Shown piece after piece: positions 17,087-25,679 of a DNA stretch of 64,000 bases. This stretch comes from Acetatifactor aquisgranensis. GTDB lineage: Bacteria > Bacillota > Clostridia > Lachnospirales > Lachnospiraceae. Made by a program: the position numbers and the translations under genes. The stretch's first letter is position 1; every line of letters starts with the position of its first letter. Where the stretch lies: contig NZ_CALPDH010000006.1 of the NCBI RefSeq assembly GCF_943193215.1, positions 1-64,000 on the forward strand, given 5' to 3'. The notes beneath the pieces are model-generated. The model was not told the DNA's origin and made no database searches. It saw nothing but the letters and a program-made list of their open reading frames with translations.

Positions 17087-17905
17087 ATGGCAGGAGCTAA
17101 AGCAAAAAACGAATTGGCAGTAGTAGAGAACTTCGACCTGCAGACCATAAGCGGAGATTTGGCGCAGACAATAGCGGAGGAAATGGACGGGCTGGGCGCC
17201 CTTCCTTTCGACCGCGTTAAAATTCCTTCCGGCGGCGGGCTGGCGTTTGAGCTTCCGGGAGAGGACGACGAGAATCCGGAGAGCGCAACGGAAATCGTAG
17301 GCGTTATTTTGGATCACCACCCGGTCAACGCATACTGGCGGGAAAAGTTTGCAGGAGGCAACGAACAGCCGGACTGCTCCAGCTTCGACGGAAAACTGGG
17401 CGTAGATAGGGAAACCGGAGAAATTAAGGACTGCGCCTCTTGCCCTTATAACCAGTTCGGCAGCGACGACAAGGGGAAGGCTTGTAAGAACGTACACAGG
17501 GTATTTATTTTGAGGGAAGGGAACCCCGTACCCCTGGTGCTTTCCTTGCCGCCTACCAGCCTTAAGTATATGCGGGACTATATCGCCAAGAGAGTGATCC
17601 TTAAGGGCTTCCGTTGTTGGCAGGTAGTAACCAAGATCACGCTGAAGAAAGAAAAGAACGCCGCCGGGATTGCATACAGCCGGGCAGTATTTACCTTCGC
17701 CGGGAAGTTAAGCACAGAAAAAGCAATGGAAGCCGAAGCCATGAAAGACTGCGTTAAGCAGCAGTACCGCCAGATCGACGTAGACGACGCAGACTACAGC
17801 ACAACCGGAAACAGCAACCAGGGCGAGCCGACCGCACCGAAAGCCGACGAAGCAGGCTTTATGAAAGTGCCGGAAGGGAGCGACGAGAAGCTGCCTTTTG
17901 ATTAA
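17087..17905 (+). CDS. Putative single-stranded-DNA-binding-type protein
   Basis: 272 residues. A central zinc-like site CASCPYNQFGSDDKGKACKN is followed by VHRVFILREGNPVPLVLSLP and a helix that starts with PTSLKYMRDYI. It ends DEKLPFD, very like the acidic LPF tip by which SSB recruits partners. With a primase 0.4 kb downstream it is likely a phage ssDNA-binding protein, though not of the classical SSB sequence family. The assignment rests on tail and context. Confidence 0.55.
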   Translation: MAGAKAKNELAVVENFDLQTISGDLAQTIAEEMDGLGALPFDRVKIPSGGGLAFELPGEDDENPESATEIVGVILDHHPVNAYWREKFAGGNEQPDCSSFDGKLGVDRETGEIKDCASCPYNQFGSDDKGKACKNVHRVFILREGNPVPLVLSLPPTSLKYMRDYIAKRVILKGFRCWQVVTKITLKKEKNAAGIAYSRAVFTFAGKLSTEKAMEAEAMKDCVKQQYRQIDVDDADYSTTGNSNQGEPTAPKADEAGFMKVPEGSDEKLPFD

Positions 17906-17967
17906 AGGTAAAGCATGGGGGCGGGGCGCTTACCCCCCCATTTAAAAAACGGTTGGAGGATAAGCGC

Positions 17968-18321
17968 ATGGACAAGGTATATATAATTTCACGTTATAGA
18001 GCGTTCGCGGAAAGCGGGATGGAGTTTAACCGCAGGGTGGCGAGGTATTTCTGCAGAAAAGTTATTTTAGAGGGGAAGATCCCGGTCGCACCGCATTTAT
18101 TCTATACCCAGTTCCTGGACGAAAGCCAGGAGAAGGAGCGGCAGATCGGGCTTGACATAGGGCTTAAGGAGCTTCGGGAGGCTGACGAGTTTCTTTTGAT
18201 TATTATAGGCGGGCGGATAAGCGAAGGGATGCGGCGGGAAATACGCCAGGCGACAAGGGACAGGATGCGCGGAAGGGTAGTATATATGACCCGTAAAGAG
18301 ATTAAGGAAGTGATAGGATGA
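17968..18321 (+). CDS. DUF4406/nucleoside deoxyribosyltransferase-like protein
   Basis: 117 residues. YIISRYRAFAESGMEFNRRV followed by VILEGKIPVAPHLFYTQFL and IGLKELREADEFLLII follow the DUF4406 pattern, a Rossmann-like fold related to nucleoside deoxyribosyltransferases, with a late SEGMRREI helix. It may act on nucleotides or nucleotide signals. ATG 17968 has GGAGG 9 nt upstream; TTG 17953 overlaps that site and is rejected. Confidence 0.65.
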   Translation: MDKVYIISRYRAFAESGMEFNRRVARYFCRKVILEGKIPVAPHLFYTQFLDESQEKERQIGLDIGLKELREADEFLLIIIGGRISEGMRREIRQATRDRMRGRVVYMTRKEIKEVIG

Positions 18322-21095
18322 ACGCCGAACAGCTTAATATAGACGACTTCGTCAATTACGAAGCGGAGTACAGAAGCGTCATAAAAGGCGCGAAGCCCAG
18401 CGGAAGCAGTTTAGTCGGCCGCTGCCCCTTCCACGACGACAAAAAGAACAGTTTCAGCGCAGACCTAAAAACCGGACAGTGGCACTGCTTCTCAGAGGAC
18501 CGCGGGGGAAACTTCGTAAGTTTCTGGGCGGAGCTTCACAACGTAGACACCAAGGAAGCATATAAGCAGATTTTAGAGAAGTACGGAAAGCTGACCGAGC
18601 CGGATCCGAAGAAAAATAAGCCAGCCAAGCCGAAAAATAAAAGCTACACCCTCGCAGAGTATACCTTTAATAAGCACTTGCCGGAGGACTTCTTAAAGGA
18701 TACCTGCGGCATCAGTACCGCAAAGGATAAGGACGGGACGCAGTACCTTAAAACGCCTTACTTCAACGAAGAAAACACAACGCCGATCTTTCGGAAGCGT
18801 TACGGCGATAAGGAATTTAGATGGAGCTGGGGCAGCGCCGGGAAGTTGATTTTATACGGCGACTGGCGGCTGCCAGAAATCCGAAAAACCGGATGGGCGG
18901 CCCTTGTAGAAGGGGAAAGCGATACCCAAACTTTATGGTATTTAAAAGTTCCGGCACTCGGCGCACCGGGGGCGGCGAACTTCAACGCCCGGATGGTTCC
19001 GAAGTTGCAGGATCTTAAAATATATATACACCAGGAACCAGACCAGGGCGGTCAGACGTTCCTCGCTAAAGTTTGCCGGATATTGAAGGAGGAAGAATTT
19101 TTAGGCGAGGTTTACACATGGAGCTGTAAGCAGTTCGGAGTCAAGGACCCGTCGGAGCTTTACTTAAGGGACGGAGCGGAAAAGGCATCCGAGAAAATAC
19201 AGAAAGCCATAAAACACGCCCAGAAGTTAGACCTTGACGACCTGTCCGGAGCGATACCGGAAGCCATAAAGGGGGCGCCCGCGAACCTTCGCCAGCCGGA
19301 GGGCTGGATCTATTCAGAGAAGGGCATAAGCCACATAGACGAAAAGAAAGCGATACCGACTATGGTCTGCAGAACACCGATCATATTAACCCAGCGGCTT
19401 AAGAGCATGGAAACAGGCGAGGAAAAAATAGAGATTGCATTTAAGCGGGACGGGCAGTGGAGCCGGGCTATATACCCGCGCTCTACTATATTCACTTCCC
19501 GGAACATAACCGCGCTTGCAGATTTGGGATGCACCGTAACCAGCGAGAACGCCAAGCAGGTCGTGAGCTTCCTGGCCGCATTGGAGGCGGAGAACATAGA
19601 CATCATACAAAAGGCGGATAGTACGTCAACCTTCGGCTGGCAGACGCGGGGCCGGTTCCTTCCGGGACACGGGGACGACATAGTCCTGGATATTGAGCCA
19701 TCTTTAAGAGGATGGGCGGCGGCTTACCACACCGCCGGAACCTTTGAGGGCTGGATCGCCACCATGCAGCCGCACCGGAGCCGGGACAAGTTCCGCTTTA
19801 TATTGGCGGCCAGCTTCGCCGCCCCGCTTCTTAAGATCATTCAACAGCGGATATTTTTTGTATATAACTGGGGCGGATCCAAGGGAGGAAAGACCGCAGC
19901 CCTTAAGGCGGCGCTTTCCGCCTGGGGGGACCCGGAACGCCTTATGGTAAATTTCAACGCCACCCAGGTCGCCCTGGAGAGGATGGCGGGATTTTATAAC
20001 GACTTGCCCCTCGGCATTGACGAGCGGCAGCTTGCAGGGCAGAAGCAGGAGAACCTGGAAAAGATTGTTTACATGATCGCCAGCGGAACCGGAAGGGCCA
20101 GAGGAAGCAAGGGCGGCGGACTGCAGACACTTAACACATGGCGCACCGTAGCCCTTGCCACAGGCGAGGAACCTTTAAGCACCGATACCACGCAGACCGG
20201 AGTCAGTACCCGTGTACTGGAGATATACGGCGGCCCTTTCGACGACGAGAAGTCCGCCAGCCTTATGCACCAGCAGGCGCCTACAAATTGCGGCTGGGCG
20301 GGCCCGGAGTTTATAAGCCGTCTTCTTTCCACAGACGAGCGCACCATAACGGATCAATACGAAAAGATGGTAGAAGAAATTTACGCAGCGGCAAACGGAA
20401 CCAGCGGCGCACATATAGCCGGGATAAGCGCGGTCGCCCTTGCAGATGCGATCATAGATACCTGGATATTTGGGAACGAAGCGGACGAAAACAGGAACGA
20501 AGCGGAGCAAAACGACGATTTACCGGAGCAAAACGCCGGAAATTGTAAAAAACCGCTTGAAATACGGAACGAATCCTGGGAGAGATCCGTCCGGATGGCA
20601 AAGGCGATTATACAGGAGCAGCTCGCCGCAGGCGTAAGTGACGTAAACGAAAACGCCACCCAGTTTATAGTAGATTGGATATTGAGCAACCGCGCCCAGT
20701 TCGGGGACAAGGCAATCGGAACGTGCCTGGGGACAATAAGCCACGACCAGAGCAAGGCCTATATATTTCCTTCGCTTCTTAACCAGGCATTAACCAAGGC
20801 CGGATATAGCCCCCGGAAAACTATGAAATATTTAGCAGATAAAAAAATAATAACCAGCACGCCAAAAGCAAACGGCGGCAAGGAATACTGCATAAGAAAA
20901 TGGTTTGATAACAGAACAAGCCGCTTTGTTGAATTTGATTTAGGGAGATTTTCAAAACCCGTTGACCCATTGGACGAAGATGAAGCGGCAGAAGCCGCAG
21001 GAATTGAGGAAAAACCGAAAGCAGACGAGTGGCAGCAATTAGGCTTTGACACAAAGTCGCCTTTTGAGGAAGAAGAAACAGAGCTGCCATATTAA
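18318..21095 (+). CDS. Phage primase-helicase (CHC2 zinc finger, Toprim, DUF927-type ATPase)
   Basis: 925 residues. RCPFHDDKKNSF and WHCFSEDRGG make the CHC2-type zinc finger (residues 35-65). ALVEGESDTQTLWYLKV is the Toprim-like site. A DUF927-type helicase core has Walker A WGGSKGGKTAALKA near residue 515 and an arginine-containing motif around TGEEPLSTDT. The C-terminus has a winged-helix-like part. It should prime and unwind at the origin. The ATG overlaps the preceding stop, and the iteron array follows directly downstream. Confidence 0.9.
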   Translation: MNAEQLNIDDFVNYEAEYRSVIKGAKPSGSSLVGRCPFHDDKKNSFSADLKTGQWHCFSEDRGGNFVSFWAELHNVDTKEAYKQILEKYGKLTEPDPKKNKPAKPKNKSYTLAEYTFNKHLPEDFLKDTCGISTAKDKDGTQYLKTPYFNEENTTPIFRKRYGDKEFRWSWGSAGKLILYGDWRLPEIRKTGWAALVEGESDTQTLWYLKVPALGAPGAANFNARMVPKLQDLKIYIHQEPDQGGQTFLAKVCRILKEEEFLGEVYTWSCKQFGVKDPSELYLRDGAEKASEKIQKAIKHAQKLDLDDLSGAIPEAIKGAPANLRQPEGWIYSEKGISHIDEKKAIPTMVCRTPIILTQRLKSMETGEEKIEIAFKRDGQWSRAIYPRSTIFTSRNITALADLGCTVTSENAKQVVSFLAALEAENIDIIQKADSTSTFGWQTRGRFLPGHGDDIVLDIEPSLRGWAAAYHTAGTFEGWIATMQPHRSRDKFRFILAASFAAPLLKIIQQRIFFVYNWGGSKGGKTAALKAALSAWGDPERLMVNFNATQVALERMAGFYNDLPLGIDERQLAGQKQENLEKIVYMIASGTGRARGSKGGGLQTLNTWRTVALATGEEPLSTDTTQTGVSTRVLEIYGGPFDDEKSASLMHQQAPTNCGWAGPEFISRLLSTDERTITDQYEKMVEEIYAAANGTSGAHIAGISAVALADAIIDTWIFGNEADENRNEAEQNDDLPEQNAGNCKKPLEIRNESWERSVRMAKAIIQEQLAAGVSDVNENATQFIVDWILSNRAQFGDKAIGTCLGTISHDQSKAYIFPSLLNQALTKAGYSPRKTMKYLADKKIITSTPKANGGKEYCIRKWFDNRTSRFVEFDLGRFSKPVDPLDEDEAAEAAGIEEKPKADEWQQLGFDTKSPFEEEETELPY

Positions 21096-21110
21096 ACTAT
21101 ACTTTTTCCA

Positions 21111-21406
21111 TTACGCCTAAAAAATAGGCGTAAGGTTAGGCGTAAGGTTAGGCGTAAGGAAGAAAACGCCGAAAATAAGCGGCTTTTTAAGCCTATTATA
21201 TATATTCTTACGACATTACGCCTATTATATAGGCTTATTGCAGAAGTAAAAAGGTAAAGAAAAAACGTGCGCTTTTTAAAAGTAACGGTATATTTCCAAA
21301 AAATAGGCGTAAGGCGTAAGGAATCGAAAGAAGCCCTTATAAATTCAGAGTTTGTCACATTACGCCATGCGAAAATAAAAAGGCGTAAGGAAATTTAGGC
21401 GTTAGG
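21111..21406. repeat. Iteron array, likely phage replication origin
   Basis: Repeats of TTAGGCGTAAGG or its core GGCGTAAGG: 21125-21135, 21137-21147, 21149-21159 (12-bp spacing), 21304-21314, 21312-21321 (overlapping) and 21381-21390. A degenerate TTAGGCGTTAGG lies at 21395-21406. Inverted TTACGCC copies lie at 21111, 21216 and 21360. Between them is an AT-rich stretch (21190-21300) suited to melting. The array lies just after the primase-helicase gene and fills the gene-free gap. Confidence 0.78.
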
Positions 21407-21418
21407 AGGTGGACGGCC

Positions 21419-22015
21419 ACGGAAAAAGCAAAAAAAGCCCTTGAAAAAACAGCGGCAACGCTTGAAAAATACCGGAAAAATAAAACGCTTGTCCCGCCGG
21501 AGGAATTAGCCGGGAAGTATAAAAAGCCTTTTGAGAAATTGAAGCAGCAACTTAAGGATGAATTAGAAGAATATTTAAGGCTTTTCGTTCTGGACGGCTT
21601 GCAGGTACGAAACGACGACGAAGGACAGCAGATCATAGCAGAGATTAACCAGGCATTTAAGGAGGCGCAGATCGGCAAGAGAGTCGGGCGGGCGGCTTTC
21701 CGGGAATTTGATTTAGAGAAGATAAAGCGGATCGCTGAAGAACACCGCCAGAGGGTGGCCGGGATATATAAAGCATACTTTGACCGTCATACTTGCCTAT
21801 ACGCCGCCGGCCCTTCATGGGATCCGGACAATCCACAGCCGCCGCTTATTTACAACGATATTGTGGATAAGTTTTACGACGAGGCGGCAGGCGGGTGGAT
21901 AAGCAAAGAGAAGCCCCCAGGGGCGGCAATATTGATTTTCATAAAAAGTGAAAATAAAAAAACCGAGCAAAAGGAGGATAACGATGAACACACAGGAGAA
22001 CGTAAAGAGGTTTGA
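21419..22015 (+). CDS. Unknown replication-region protein with no standard start codon
   Basis: About 198 residues if begun at ACG 21419, which stands 8 nt after a strong AGGAGGT (21404-21410). The frame is open from 21389 but has no ATG, GTG or TTG until TTG 21539, which has no SD. The N-terminal part (EKAKKALEKTAATLEKYR, then LVPPEELAGKYKKPFEKL) looks coding. Later it has helices and an Asp/Pro-rich SWDPDNPQPPLIYND. A rare ACG start, a mutated ATG, or a frameshift from GTG 21409 are the options. Function unknown. Confidence 0.6.
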   Translation, partial: TEKAKKALEKTAATLEKYRKNKTLVPPEELAGKYKKPFEKLKQQLKDELEEYLRLFVLDGLQVRNDDEGQQIIAEINQAFKEAQIGKRVGRAAFREFDLEKIKRIAEEHRQRVAGIYKAYFDRHTCLYAAGPSWDPDNPQPPLIYNDIVDKFYDEAAGGWISKEKPPGAAILIFIKSENKKTEQKEDNDEHTGERKEV

Positions 22016-22742
22016 GGAACTTTTAAACCAGGTAGAGCGGGAAGGGCTGGCGCAGCTTTTGGAGTACATCCGGGACAAGAGCGACTTTTACACGGCTCCG
22101 GCTTCTACCCGCTTCCACTTAAGCACCGAGGGCGGCTTATTGCAGCACAGCCTCAACGTGTACGATTGCTTACAGAGAAAGAAGGAAAACAGTACCTGGG
22201 CTTGTATTTTGGAGGATGCCGGGAAAGATGCCCTTATTCTTTGCCCCTTGCTTCACGACCTTTGTAAAACGCATTTTTACAAGATCGATTATAAGAACCA
22301 AAAGGCCTATGACCCGGAGAAGGTAAAGGCGGCGGAACGCTGGCAGGTAAAGAAGGATAACGCCGGGGCTTTCATTTGGGAATCGGTTCCCTGCTACACC
22401 GTAGACGACCGGGTGCCATACGGACACGGAGAAAAGAGCGTTATGATGATTGAACAGTTTATGAGGCTTACCGGCCCGGAACGCTTCGCCATCCGCTGGC
22501 ACATGGGATTTTCAGAGCCGAAAGAGCTTCATTTACAGCTTACCCAGGCTATGAGCAAATACCCGCTTATACTTGCCCTTCACGAAGCAGACCAGGAAGC
22601 AAGCACACTTTTAGAGGGAGAAAAGGACAATAAGGTGCTTACCAAGGCACAGGCAGACGCAGGAGAAAGACCCTGGGGAGGCGACGGCGGATCCGGGTGC
22701 GACTTCCAGGAGGCTGAGGCGATAGGAGGCGCGGAAGATTGA
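21984..22742 (+). CDS. HD-domain phosphohydrolase
   Basis: 252 residues. GLLQHSLNVYDCL supplies the first His, LLHDLCKTHFYKID the HD pair, and YGHGEKSVMMIE a later His, so the metal site of the HD superfamily is complete. Substrates in this family include nucleotides and (oligo)nucleotides; which one applies here cannot be told. Start at ATG 21984 after AAGGAGGATAACG; it overlaps the previous gene by 32 nt. Confidence 0.8.
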   Translation: MNTQENVKRFEELLNQVEREGLAQLLEYIRDKSDFYTAPASTRFHLSTEGGLLQHSLNVYDCLQRKKENSTWACILEDAGKDALILCPLLHDLCKTHFYKIDYKNQKAYDPEKVKAAERWQVKKDNAGAFIWESVPCYTVDDRVPYGHGEKSVMMIEQFMRLTGPERFAIRWHMGFSEPKELHLQLTQAMSKYPLILALHEADQEASTLLEGEKDNKVLTKAQADAGERPWGGDGGSGCDFQEAEAIGGAED

Positions 22743-23224
22743 AAGCTATAACAGTTTGGCAGCCATGGGCGCAGCTTTTAGCTGAAGGAAAGAAGCATGA
22801 CGAAACGAGAAGCTGGCGGACAAATTACCGGGGCGAGATATTGATCCATGCAGCGAAGAAAGATCCGTTATTTGGAATTTGCCAGATGCCGGACGAGGGC
22901 TGGGAAAAGGCGTTACTTTCCTTCGGATTGTACGAAGAATTTAACCGCTTTGAGAGGTTCCAGACCGGAGCTATAATCGGCGCGGCGATTTTGACGGATT
23001 GCAAGCTGATAGACCAGGAATACCACGACTTTATAAAGGAGCTTTGTCCGGAAGAATTTCTTTACGGCGACTTCACGGTCGGCAGGTACGCATGGAGGCT
23101 GGAGAAGCCGCAGCTATTCAAAACCCCGATACCAACACCCGGAAAACAGGGCTTATGGAACTTCGGAGAAAACGTCCGGATCCGGGGCGGCGAATTATAC
23201 ATAGGGGAGGCGGAAAAACAGTGA
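22739..23224 (+). CDS. ASCH-domain protein
   Basis: 161 residues. It begins ITVWQPWAQLLAEGKKHDET, the ASCH hallmark (WQPWA), with YRGEILIHAAKK and GAIIGAAILTDC further on. ASCH is a beta-barrel domain related to PUA that binds RNA or modified nucleosides and often occurs in phages. TTG start overlapping the preceding stop. Confidence 0.82.
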   Translation: MKAITVWQPWAQLLAEGKKHDETRSWRTNYRGEILIHAAKKDPLFGICQMPDEGWEKALLSFGLYEEFNRFERFQTGAIIGAAILTDCKLIDQEYHDFIKELCPEEFLYGDFTVGRYAWRLEKPQLFKTPIPTPGKQGLWNFGENVRIRGGELYIGEAEKQ

Positions 23225-23352
23225 TAAGCGAAAAAGAGGCTGTTTTATTGATAATAGCCATTTGCGCCGGAATTGTATTACTTATTTCATTCACAACAGC
23301 CGCACTGGTATGGGCGGCGGATAGAAGGAGGAAAAACCGTGAACAGAAATAA
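23221..23352 (+). CDS. Single-span membrane microprotein
   Basis: 43 residues, GTG start overlapping the ASCH stop (GTGA). One hydrophobic segment (about residues 7-30, LLIIAICAGIVLLISF) is followed by a positively charged tail RRRKNREQK, giving an N-out topology. Function unknown. Confidence 0.5.
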   Translation: MISEKEAVLLIIAICAGIVLLISFTTAALVWAADRRRKNREQK

Positions 23353-23367
23353 AAAGGCAATAAATAC

Positions 23368-23604
23368 TTGATTACCAGGGCCAGATATAAATCTATAAAG
23401 GCTTTTGATCACCAGCAGATGGAGCAATTCTGCACAGACGTATATAAGAGCGGCTACCAGGACGGCAGAGAGAGCGTCCCAGGCGTTGACGTTGAAACCA
23501 TTATGGAGGCAATAAGAAGCGTAAAGGGAATCGGGGCGAAAAGACTTTATGCCATAAGGGACAACATAGAGGCGATATTTGCAAAGGGCGGAGAGAATGA
23601 GTGA
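23368..23604 (+). CDS. Small protein with helix-hairpin-helix-like end
   Basis: 78 residues, TTG start. The C-terminal IRSVKGIGAKRLYAIRDNIE resembles a helix-hairpin-helix DNA-binding turn (KGIGAKR). The N-terminal part is basic. Overlaps the next gene by 8 nt. Not further recognised. Confidence 0.5.
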   Translation: MITRARYKSIKAFDHQQMEQFCTDVYKSGYQDGRESVPGVDVETIMEAIRSVKGIGAKRLYAIRDNIEAIFAKGGENE

Positions 23605-23800
23605 TAAGGAGATTATAAACGGAGCCAACACCCTGGCGCTTCAATACTTCACGACATACAACCGGATGCTCCAGCTTACCGGGAACTCGGAGGAAGCGAT
23701 CCGGCTTACAAGTTCTTTGTTTGAGGCTATGTTTGCAGGGAACCGGCCACGCCCGGAGCCAGGGGCGGGCGGCTTCACATTGTACTGGGATAGGAGGTGA
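23597..23800 (+). CDS. Unknown small phage protein
   Basis: 67 residues; ATG 23597 is embedded in the end of the preceding gene (GAGAATGAG). It has a helical amphipathic middle (YNRMLQLTGNSEEAIRLTSS) and a Gly/Pro-rich tail. No family recognised. Confidence 0.5.
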   Translation: MSDKEIINGANTLALQYFTTYNRMLQLTGNSEEAIRLTSSLFEAMFAGNRPRPEPGAGGFTLYWDRR

Positions 23801-23805
23801 GGACC

Positions 23806-23979
23806 GTGACAGAGCAGAAAATGCAACAGATTAACGCCTGGCTTAAGAAGGTAAATAAGGGCAAGCTGGAGATGCAGGAAAAGATGGTTATAGCCAACGC
23901 AACTATGGAGATGTTGGAAAAGTTGGAACCGATTTACGATAAGTACAACGGTAACAGTTGCGACGTCGCAAGAAAGTAG
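23806..23979 (+). CDS. Unknown small helical protein carrying the palindrome at its 3' end
   Basis: 57 residues. GTG 23806 has AGGAGGTGA ideally placed. The sequence is helical (INAWLKKVNKGKLEMQEKMV) and ends SCDVARK, where CDVA is encoded by the TTGCGACGTCGCAA palindrome. No family recognised. Confidence 0.55.
   Translation: MTEQKMQQINAWLKKVNKGKLEMQEKMVIANATMEMLEKLEPIYDKYNGNSCDVARK
23958..23971. repeat. 14-bp palindrome TTGCGACGTCGCAA, copy 2
   Basis: Perfect copy overlapping the last codons of the small gene ending at 23979 and lying 16 nt before the VRR-NUC start. Confidence 0.75.
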
Positions 23980-23987
23980 AGGCTTTG

Positions 23988-24404
23988 ATGATTGATTTTG
24001 AACAGTTTAAAACCAAGGCGGAGGTCATTAAGTACCTTAAGGCTACGAAGGATATATCCTGCCAGACAACCGCCCAGGCGGAGAAGTACCTGCGGGCGCA
24101 CTTGCCAAAAGAAAGTTATTACCAGGATAAGATCATAAAGCATATAAGGGAGCTTATACCCTCTTCCTTTGTTTGGAAAGCGGCGGCTGGGCCATACAGC
24201 CGCCAGGGGATCCCGGATATTTGCGCCGTAGTAAACGGCCGGTATTATGGCTTTGAGGTAAAGCGGCCCTTTATAGGCGTTCTTTCCAAGATACAGGAAC
24301 GGACCATACTGCAGATAAGGGCGGCGGGCGGGAAAGCCTACGTTGTTACATATCCGGACGAGGTAACAAGGATATTGAAAAAAGAGATAGGAGGGACGCC
24401 ATGA
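23988..24404 (+). CDS. VRR-NUC domain nuclease
   Basis: 138 residues. The C-terminal half has GPYSRQGIPDICAVVNGRYY, then FEVKRPF and LQIRAAGGKAYVV. The G-x-PD, ExK and final G-G-x-xxV pattern is that of the VRR-NUC branch of PD-(D/E)xK nucleases. These resolve branched DNA or trim ends during phage replication. ATG 23988 chosen; an upstream TTG in the palindrome (23958) is an alternative. Confidence 0.85.
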   Translation: MIDFEQFKTKAEVIKYLKATKDISCQTTAQAEKYLRAHLPKESYYQDKIIKHIRELIPSSFVWKAAAGPYSRQGIPDICAVVNGRYYGFEVKRPFIGVLSKIQERTILQIRAAGGKAYVVTYPDEVTRILKKEIGGTP

Positions 24405-24721
24405 GCAGGGAGGCGGAGCTTATAAAAGAGATTGATGAACATATCAAGGAAGCGGGTGGGCTTTACGGTTTAGAACTTCCAGACAGCGACCTGCAGATCA
24501 TACGAGCGGCACTTAAAAAGAGGGTAGAGGTAAACACGAAAAGTGAAACATACCCAACACAGGAGATAGAAGGAGTTATATTTACAGCGCATAAATATAA
24601 ATGCCCGGATTGCGGATCGGAAAAAGTTTATTTCGGGAAATTTCCTGCATATTGTGACGATTGCGGCCAGGCATTAAGACAGCTTCAACCAAAGGGAGGC
24701 GATCCACCCATTGAGAAATAA
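24401..24721 (+). CDS. Zinc-ribbon protein
   Basis: 106 residues. Helical N-terminal half; C-terminal CPDCGSEKVYFGKFPAYCDD and then CGQAL form a four-Cys zinc ribbon. ATGA overlap with the nuclease gene. Unknown role. Confidence 0.65.
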   Translation: MSREAELIKEIDEHIKEAGGLYGLELPDSDLQIIRAALKKRVEVNTKSETYPTQEIEGVIFTAHKYKCPDCGSEKVYFGKFPAYCDDCGQALRQLQPKGGDPPIEK

Positions 24722-24893
24722 AGAAGGATACAAGGACCCGACCGCCGGAGCAGCAATCGCCAGCGTAAGACGGCAGGAGAAGCGGCGAAGGAAGGAGGAA
24801 AAGCGTGAACAGAAAACAGGCGAGGGCAGCCATGCGGGGGAAAGCGAAGGGACCGAACTTAAACGACCCCAGGCAGGCGCAGGCAATGCTTGA
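24711..24893 (+). CDS. Small basic protein with DPTA motif
   Basis: 60 residues, TTG start. MRNKEGYKDPTAGAAIASVR matches a pattern I have seen in short phage proteins (EGYxDPTAxxAI), followed by a run of Lys, Arg and Glu. Its end overlaps the next gene by 89 nt, which lowers confidence in the C-terminal part. Confidence 0.45.
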   Translation: MRNKEGYKDPTAGAAIASVRRQEKRRRKEEKREQKTGEGSHAGESEGTELKRPQAGAGNA

Positions 24894-25107
24894 AAATTTA
24901 CCTATTGCCACATTGGTGGCCGGAATTAACAATAGCCTTGATATTCTGCAGAAAAGAGGTATACCCATTTCAGACTGGGACCAGAAAAAGCGGGAGCTAT
25001 ACAGGCTTAAGGTTTTCGGCGGCAAGGTTTACTTTTTAGCGGCTGAGTTAGACAGATCCGAGCAAAAAACGAATAAGGAGAACGAAGCCGATGGATCAGA
25101 AAAATAA
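24805..25107 (+). CDS. Unknown phage protein
   Basis: 100 residues, GTG start behind AAGGAGGAAAA. It has a basic N-terminus (NRKQARAAMRGKAKG) followed by helices with LVAGINNSLDILQKRGIPIS and a charged tail. Probably nucleic-acid associated; not recognised. Confidence 0.6.
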   Translation: MNRKQARAAMRGKAKGPNLNDPRQAQAMLENLPIATLVAGINNSLDILQKRGIPISDWDQKKRELYRLKVFGGKVYFLAAELDRSEQKTNKENEADGSEK

Positions 25108-25597
25108 ACAGCGGAAAAACGAACGGAGCGAGGACAAGGAAGTGCTTAAGGAGTATTTAAACCAGTATTACACCGGACGCATTAAGCGGTCACAGCTTGA
25201 AAGACGGCTTAAAAATATCCGGGCGGAAATGGCTACCCCTATAGGCGGCTACGGATATTCTCCGGTAAATTACGGAGGCACGAACAAAGTCGGACCCGGC
25301 ACCGCTTCCTTCGTTTACCGCATGAGCGAGATCGAAACCCGGATAGAGGAACAAAAAAGCCGGGTAGAAAAAGCCCTTTTAAAAGTCATGGATATTATGG
25401 ACTTTTTGGAGGAAAACAGCACGGAGCGGATGGTATTAGAGCTTCGCTTTATTGATTGTAAGAGCTGGGCAGCCATTGAGAAGGAGATGCACTTAAGCCG
25501 AAGCTCGCTTTTTTCCTACCAGGACAAAGGGCTGGATAAGCTATTGACCTATAAGAAAGTACGCCAGATTTTGAGGGAGTATAAAAAAGCGGCTTGA
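25091..25597 (+). CDS. ArpU/DUF1492-type late transcription regulator
   Basis: 168 residues. An N-terminal coiled coil is followed by a region-4-like HTH near the C-terminus: RMVLELRFIDCKSWAAIEKE, then MHLSRSSLFSYQDKGLDKLL. This matches the sigma-like regulators that close early operons in Firmicutes phages and turn on late genes. Position supports it: last early gene, just before the gene-free region and the packaging genes. Confidence 0.78.
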   Translation: MDQKNKQRKNERSEDKEVLKEYLNQYYTGRIKRSQLERRLKNIRAEMATPIGGYGYSPVNYGGTNKVGPGTASFVYRMSEIETRIEEQKSRVEKALLKVMDIMDFLEENSTERMVLELRFIDCKSWAAIEKEMHLSRSSLFSYQDKGLDKLLTYKKVRQILREYKKAA

Positions 25598-25626
25598 AAT
25601 ATAGCCCCCCTATGGTACCCCCATAT

Positions 25627-25679
25627 AATACCCCCGTATTTTCGCCCCATTTTTACAAGGCGAATTTTACGAGGGTATT
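25627..25679 (+). terminator. Long imperfect hairpin after the early operon
   Basis: AATACCC...GTA...TTCGCC (25627-25646) pairs with GGCGAA...TAC...GGGTATT (25659-25679) around a 12-nt loop, followed by TTTAC. It could end the early transcript; the T-tract is short. Confidence 0.4.

Noticed and set aside
21409..21444. GTG 21409 as start of the gene after the origin
   Set aside because: It is inside the SD itself and runs into a stop after 11 codons; it would need a frameshift.
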